Assembly (NCBI GenBank): GCA_964581895.1
Contig: CAZOPR010000002.1
Location: forward strand, 186,001 to 250,000
DNA length: 64,000 bases
Reading direction: 5' to 3'
Origin: Exilispira sp964581895
GTDB taxonomy: Bacteria > Spirochaetota > JAAYUW01
The notes beneath the pieces were generated by a model that was given only the letters and a program-made list of their open reading frames with translations, did no database searches and had not been told where the DNA came from. The stretch's first letter is position 1, and each line of letters begins with the position of its first letter. Below are positions 60,107 through 64,000 of this stretch, one piece after another. Made by a program: the position numbers and the translations under genes.

Positions 60107-61990
60107 GTGAATCCTGATAAAAAAACTATTTTTATAAAATTAAACTTATCAAATGATGATGAAAAGTTGATAGATGAAAGTAATGTTAAAATCGAATTTT
60201 TAATAGATAATTTTAATAAACAGATTCCAGCTTTTCAGGGGAAAAATCTTATTTCAAGGTATGATATAGCAAAAGAAGCAAAATCTATTTTAGAGATGAT
60301 TGATAAGAAATCTGAAAGTAATAAAAGTAAATTTGCAATTCTTATCTCTTTTGCAAATCCAGAAATTTTAGTTAATTCACAAAAATTTTCCGATAGAAAA
60401 ATAAATAAGATTTCTTTTGAGTTTAGCTCTGATTTGTATCAATATTATAAGCAATACCTAAAAAATACTGGCATTGAATTTGAAGAAGTAGAAATAAATG
60501 AATTAGATGATATAAAAAGCTTTTTAGAAAATCTTTTTTCACAAAATTCTTTTTCATATGATTTAATTTTTTGCAATCCAACAAGAAAAAGTTTGAGCAA
60601 TATTTTGCAATTTATTCCAGAAAAAGAGGTCGAAATATACTTAAATCCAGTATTAAAAAATATAGATAGTTTTAAGATTGTCCAAGATTTTTGTGTTCAA
60701 AGTTTAAGAAGAAAGATAATAAATATAAATACCGCTAAAAAGTTCAGTAAAGAATGGACTAAAAATTTCTTAAAAAATAGTATTAAATATATTTTTAATA
60801 AAGGTGTTGGTTCTTTTATAAACTTACTTGAAAGTAAATACCCTGTTATAATAATCGGAGCAGGAAGTTCTATTGATGATAATTTATTAACAATAAAAAG
60901 GCTTTCGAATTTTGCTTTGATAATTTGTGTAGATACAGCATTGATTCCTCTTTTAAAAGCAAATATAAGGGTAGATATCGTTGTCTCTTCAGATTCTCAA
61001 TCAGTTAATGCTTTATATATTACTCAAAGCGAGCTTGTTAAGAAAAATTTATCTAAATATCCTCTTTTAGTATGCATGCCAACCGTTCATCCGAAGTTAA
61101 TTGAAAAATATAAAGGTAAAGTTTTATTTTCTTCATTACCTTTTGATCTTGTTAAAGAAATTGATAGTTTTACTATTAATAGATTGGAAGTTGGCTCTGG
61201 TGGTACGGTTTCTGCTTTGGCTTTTGAAGTTGCTATTATTATGAATCCTTCTTCTATTATTCTTTTTGGTACAGATTTTTGCTATAGCAATGGTAAACTT
61301 CATTGTAATAATGCTCTTTTTGATTCTATCTATTATGGAAAGTCAAATTATATATATAATTATCAGACTTTTATAACTATGGCAATGATGAGAGCAAACT
61401 CATTTCTGGTCATAAATGAATTTGGCTTAAAAATAAGGACAGACCCTAAATTTTTAATGTTTTTAGAGTGGTTTAAAAGCCAGATAAATAAGGATAGCAA
61501 AAACAAGATATATTATGCAAGCAAAAAAAGTTATGGGCTTTCTTTTCTTAAATATATAGAAACCGAAGAGATTGAAAGTTTTATATCTAATCAGAGGAAT
61601 TTTAATTTTTTTAAGTTTTTGAACAAAATTGAAAATGATGAAACTGATGAAAAAATAATAAAGAAAATCAAAAAAAATTTTAGTGATTTTATAAATAGAA
61701 TAATTATCGAAGCCTTATCTGCAAAATCTATGATAGAAAATGTTCTTAAAAGAGTAGAAAATATTTCTTTTTCAGATTCGATTTTGATGTATTTAAATAC
61801 TTTAGAGAGAAATTTACTTAATTTTTCCTCATTAAAAACTTTACTTACAATGTCATTTCAAGAATACCTGTTATCTGTTCAATATGAAAATAAAGAGATA
61901 GATACATTATCATTTTATAAAAATCTTTCGAAAAAAATTGATGAGATAATATTATTATTAAGAAATTTGACTAATAAAAATTCGATATAA
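60107..61990 (+). CDS. DUF115 (MptE-like) motility-associated protein
   Basis: This 627-residue protein has a central DUF115/MAF_flag10 domain with VIIIGAGSSIDDNLLTIKRL, VDTALIPLLKANIRVDIVVSSDSQ and LEVGSGGTVSALAFEVAIIM. This resembles 6-hydroxymethylpterin pyrophosphokinase and motility-associated-factor glycosyltransferases, which are common in flagellated bacteria and spirochaetes. The flanks are helical and poorly conserved. The start is GTG at 60107 with AAAGG about 12 bases before. It might act in flagellin modification; no flagellar genes flank it. Confidence 0.8.
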   Translation: MNPDKKTIFIKLNLSNDDEKLIDESNVKIEFLIDNFNKQIPAFQGKNLISRYDIAKEAKSILEMIDKKSESNKSKFAILISFANPEILVNSQKFSDRKINKISFEFSSDLYQYYKQYLKNTGIEFEEVEINELDDIKSFLENLFSQNSFSYDLIFCNPTRKSLSNILQFIPEKEVEIYLNPVLKNIDSFKIVQDFCVQSLRRKIININTAKKFSKEWTKNFLKNSIKYIFNKGVGSFINLLESKYPVIIIGAGSSIDDNLLTIKRLSNFALIICVDTALIPLLKANIRVDIVVSSDSQSVNALYITQSELVKKNLSKYPLLVCMPTVHPKLIEKYKGKVLFSSLPFDLVKEIDSFTINRLEVGSGGTVSALAFEVAIIMNPSSIILFGTDFCYSNGKLHCNNALFDSIYYGKSNYIYNYQTFITMAMMRANSFLVINEFGLKIRTDPKFLMFLEWFKSQINKDSKNKIYYASKKSYGLSFLKYIETEEIESFISNQRNFNFFKFLNKIENDETDEKIIKKIKKNFSDFINRIIIEALSAKSMIENVLKRVENISFSDSILMYLNTLERNLLNFSSLKTLLTMSFQEYLLSVQYENKEIDTLSFYKNLSKKIDEIILLLRNLTNKNSI

Positions 61991-62144
61991 AATTTTCAAT
62001 ATAAAAATAAAGATAAATAATGGCAAGATAAAAAATATAAGCAAAAATAAGGATAAAATAATAAAGAAAAAAAGATTTATAGTTGATGATATATAGATAA
62101 AACATAAAAAACGATTTATAAAAGATAATAAAGGTTGGAAGTAT

Positions 62145-62227
62145 TGGGGAGGATAGGATTTGAACCTATGAAGCCGTCTGGCAACAGATTTACAGTCTGT
62201 CCCCTTTGACCACTCGGGAACCTCCCC
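62145..62227 (-). tRNA. tRNA-Tyr (anticodon GTA)
   Basis: This minus-strand tRNA has acceptor GGGGAGG/CCTCCCC, anticodon loop CTGTAAA, a long variable arm and T loop TTCAAAT. The discriminator is A and no CCA is encoded. Confidence 0.95.
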
Positions 62228-62232
62228 GAAAA

Positions 62233-62305
62233 AGCTGGCGAAGAGAATTGAACTCCCAACCTGCTGATTACAAGTCAGCTGCTCTACCGATTGAGCTACG
62301 CCAGC
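62233..62305 (-). tRNA. tRNA-Thr (anticodon TGT)
   Basis: This minus-strand tRNA has acceptor GCTGGCG/CGCCAGC, anticodon arm GCTGA-CTTGTAA-TCAGC and T loop TTCAATT. The discriminator is T. It precedes tRNA-Tyr by 5 bases in one transcript, divergent from the REC-PP2C gene. Confidence 0.95.
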
Positions 62306-62351
62306 GACAGATTGATTGAATCAGAAAAATAACCTTTGTCAAGGTATTTTT

Positions 62352-63521
62352 ATGAGTGAAAAGATGAAAAATGGCAAAATATTTATTGTCGATGATGATA
62401 AATTAAGCATTGAAATATTAAAATATTCTCTTGAAAAATATGATTTTGAAATAAATTCATTTACCGATCCCATAGAAGCATTTAAAGCTATCACCGTTGA
62501 TGAAAAATTAAACTGTGAATGTCTAATACTTGATTTGAATATGCCTCAAATGGATGGTTTTCAATTTATTCAAAAACTGAAAAAGGAATATCCAAAAAAG
62601 GTAATTCCAATAATTATCTCCTCAGCCAATCAGGATCTACTTTCTATCAAAAAGGCACTGGATTTTGGTGCCTATGATTATTTTACCAAACCTCTTTCAA
62701 GGGAAGAATTAAATATAATGTTACCAAAAAAGGTTAAAAATGCTGTTGTGTTTTTCAGGATGCAACAGGAACTTATTTCGCAAAACGAAAAGATGGGCAA
62801 AGATTTAAATCTTGCAAATAAGTTTATACATAAAATTTTTCCTCATAATAAAATTAAAAACCATGATTTTTACTTAAAATATCTTCCTTATAATGAAATA
62901 GGTGGAGATTTTGTAGATCTTATTGAAACAAAAGATGGCTTTATTATTTTCATAGCAGATATCTCAGGGCATGGAGTATCTGCTGCATTACTTTCATACT
63001 TTTTAAAATCTGAATTTCAAAGATATTTTAATAATAATAATGATTTGCTAAAATTTATATATCATTTGAATTCAGAATTTATAAATATTTTTGAGGATTC
63101 ATTTTTTTCTACTATTTTTATAGCTTCTTATGATGAAAAAGAAAAAAAACTAACATATATTAATGCTGGCCATCCTCCACCAATAGTCTGTGTAAATGAA
63201 AAACCAGTTTTTTTGAAATCAACTGGAACATTTGTTGGTATGATTGAATATCCGATATACAAAGTTTCTGAAATAATTGTTAGTAATAGTTGCCCTTTAA
63301 TCTGCTATACAGACGGAATGTATGAATTCTGGCTTGAAGATAGGGATGAAATTTTTGGCTTTAATCGTTTCTATAAACTTTTACATTCTATTTATTTTAA
63401 GTTAAAAAATGAAAAAAAATTCAACATAAATAATTTTGTAGAATACTGTTTTGCATCTTTAAAGTTTTACAGCAAAGGTAATTATAGTGATGATCTACTT
63501 ATGTTTGTGATTGAACTGTAA
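62352..63521 (+). CDS. Response regulator with PP2C (RsbU/SpoIIE-type) phosphatase output
   Basis: This 389-residue protein has an N-terminal REC domain (about 8-130) with DDDKLS and the acceptor Asp in LILDLNMPQMDG. A PP2C-type serine phosphatase domain follows with YNEIGGDFVDL, ISGHGVSAALLSYFLKSEF and INAGHPPPIV. It would turn a phospho-signal into dephosphorylation of a partner such as an anti-anti-sigma protein. The start at ATG 62352 has an AAGGT site; an extension to 62316 has none. The hybrid kinase at 33.9 kb is a possible, unproven input. It is divergent from tRNA-Thr. Confidence 0.92.
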   Translation: MSEKMKNGKIFIVDDDKLSIEILKYSLEKYDFEINSFTDPIEAFKAITVDEKLNCECLILDLNMPQMDGFQFIQKLKKEYPKKVIPIIISSANQDLLSIKKALDFGAYDYFTKPLSREELNIMLPKKVKNAVVFFRMQQELISQNEKMGKDLNLANKFIHKIFPHNKIKNHDFYLKYLPYNEIGGDFVDLIETKDGFIIFIADISGHGVSAALLSYFLKSEFQRYFNNNNDLLKFIYHLNSEFINIFEDSFFSTIFIASYDEKEKKLTYINAGHPPPIVCVNEKPVFLKSTGTFVGMIEYPIYKVSEIIVSNSCPLICYTDGMYEFWLEDRDEIFGFNRFYKLLHSIYFKLKNEKKFNINNFVEYCFASLKFYSKGNYSDDLLMFVIEL

Positions 63522-63583
63522 TATCAAGAATAAAATTATTTATCCGATAATTTTAGTAGAATTCCCCTCCCAGTTTTTCCAGA

Positions 63584-63613
63584 GGCCGACTCTTCCCGGA
63601 GCCGGCCATTTTT
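63584..63613 (+). terminator. GC-rich hairpin after the REC-PP2C gene
   Basis: GGCCG (63584-63588) pairs with CGGCC (63603-63607) and the inner CTCT pairs with GGAG. ATTTTTAAT follows. The GC-rich stem stands out in this AT-rich DNA. It is 60 bases past the stop and may end that transcript. Confidence 0.65.
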
Positions 63614-63693
63614 AATATCTATGTTTTAATATCTATGATTTAATATCCAAATTTTAATATCCAAATTTTAATATCTAAATTTTAATATCTAAA
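63610..63693. repeat. Six tandem copies of a 14-bp repeat
   Basis: Units at 63610, 63624, 63638, 63652, 63666 and 63680 are variants of TTTTAATATCTAAA (two of them ending TATG). The array starts within the T-run of the GC-rich hairpin and lies about 120 bases upstream of the next gene. Confidence 0.9.
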
Positions 63694-63812
63694 TTTTCAG
63701 TAAGCCATTTTTATTGATAAACTTTTTAAAATTTTAATGAAAAATATTTTAAACAAATTCTTGCATAAAAAGACAAATCTCGTAAATTTGCTATATAATT
63801 ATGGGGGCTTAT

Positions 63813-64000
63813 GTGCAAAAAGAGCATATAAAGAAAATATTATTTATAATAGTAATTGCTATAACAGTTTTATTTGGAGTTGCCCTTGGCTCTCTTTTCG
63901 CTTCTTTTCAGACGATAGATATAAGAAAAATGGTAGATGATTTTGAATTGTCAGTACCAACAAATATATACGATAAAAATGGGGAATTAATCGCACAACT
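63813..64000 (+). CDS. Class A penicillin-binding protein (PBP1A-type), N-terminal part only
   Basis: A frame open to the right edge encodes an N-terminal membrane helix (residues about 6-27, KILFIIVIAITVLFGVAL) and the start of the periplasmic domain, SVPTNIYDKNGELIAQL. This matches the 'IYDRNGxLIAE' strand before the transglycosylase domain of PBP1A. The start is GTG 63813 with GGGGG 6 bases before, or ATG 63801 in frame. The catalytic domains lie outside the window. Confidence 0.75.
   Translation, partial: MQKEHIKKILFIIVIAITVLFGVALGSLFASFQTIDIRKMVDDFELSVPTNIYDKNGELIAQ

Noticed and set aside
63610..63693. CRISPR-like array
   Set aside because: The 14-bp units are directly adjacent with no unique spacers, so it is a simple tandem repeat.
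63737..63940. A 67-codon plus-strand ORF near the right edge
   Set aside because: The overlapping frame starting at 63801/63813 encodes a membrane helix and the PBP1A-like strand IYDKNGELIAQL and stays open to the edge, so it is the real gene.

Overview
The window is AT-rich (about 70% A+T by eye) bacterial chromosome containing the replication-initiation neighbourhood. dnaA, dnaN and recF run leftward and rpmH, rnpA, yidD, yidC, jag and mnmE run rightward, so the candidate origin lies in the dnaN/dnaA and dnaA/rpmH spacers. Several features point to a spirochaete or a close relative, perhaps a thermophile: the dnaA/rpmH arrangement, a Bmp-type nucleoside-binding lipoprotein, a eukaryotic-like (type 2) isoleucyl-tRNA synthetase, a FapA/DUF342 protein, a DUF115 motility-type protein, and outer-membrane and lipoprotein genes. 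No rRNA is present, so this assignment is inference.

Layout. 1-8.7 kb: origin and ribosome/membrane-biogenesis core. 8.7-13.9 kb: tRNA-Gly, ackA, tdk, glpK and three small enzymes (AllA-like, YjbQ-like, YgjP-like). 14-21.1 kb: a Bmp-type nucleoside ABC transporter (two permeases, lipoprotein, double ATPase) with an adenine deaminase gene inserted on the other strand. 21.1-22.6 kb: rlmH and a six-tRNA operon closed by a bidirectional terminator. 22.6-28.6 kb: tldE-tldD and ileS, leftward. 28.7-33.8 kb: an unfamiliar leftward set encoding an FG-GAP repeat exported protein, a POTRA/beta-barrel protein, an ABC ATPase and an ABC-2 permease. 33.9-39.1 kb: a hybrid histidine kinase with a cytosolic binding-protein-like domain, FapA and a GNAT protein. 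39.1-47.9 kb: a class-V aminotransferase, tig-clpP-clpX, a 2-hydroxyacid dehydrogenase, a radical SAM protein and thiI. 48-54 kb: a PRPP synthetase, a solitary adenine methyltransferase, then ssnA-ygeY-ygeW. 54-56.7 kb: an ECF sigma-factor locus with a divergent lipoprotein gene. 56.8-64 kb: YbaK, tRNA-Ser/Ser/Tyr/Thr, a DRTGG protein, a class B penicillin-binding protein, a DUF115 protein, a RsbU-type response regulator and the start of a class A penicillin-binding protein.

Themes. Purine handling recurs: nucleoside import, adenine deaminase, ssnA/ygeY/ygeW, an AllA-like protein, PRPP synthetase and a class-V aminotransferase. This suggests purines serve as a carbon, nitrogen or salvage source. 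Signalling is the second theme: the hybrid kinase, the phosphatase response regulator and the ECF sigma factor.

The strongest candidates for undescribed biology are the ECF locus, whose two divergent promoters look like mirror images of one ECF-type promoter; the FG-GAP/POTRA-barrel/ABC gene set; and the kinase with its predicted intracellular ligand domain. No CRISPR array, insertion sequence, prophage or rRNA operon was seen.
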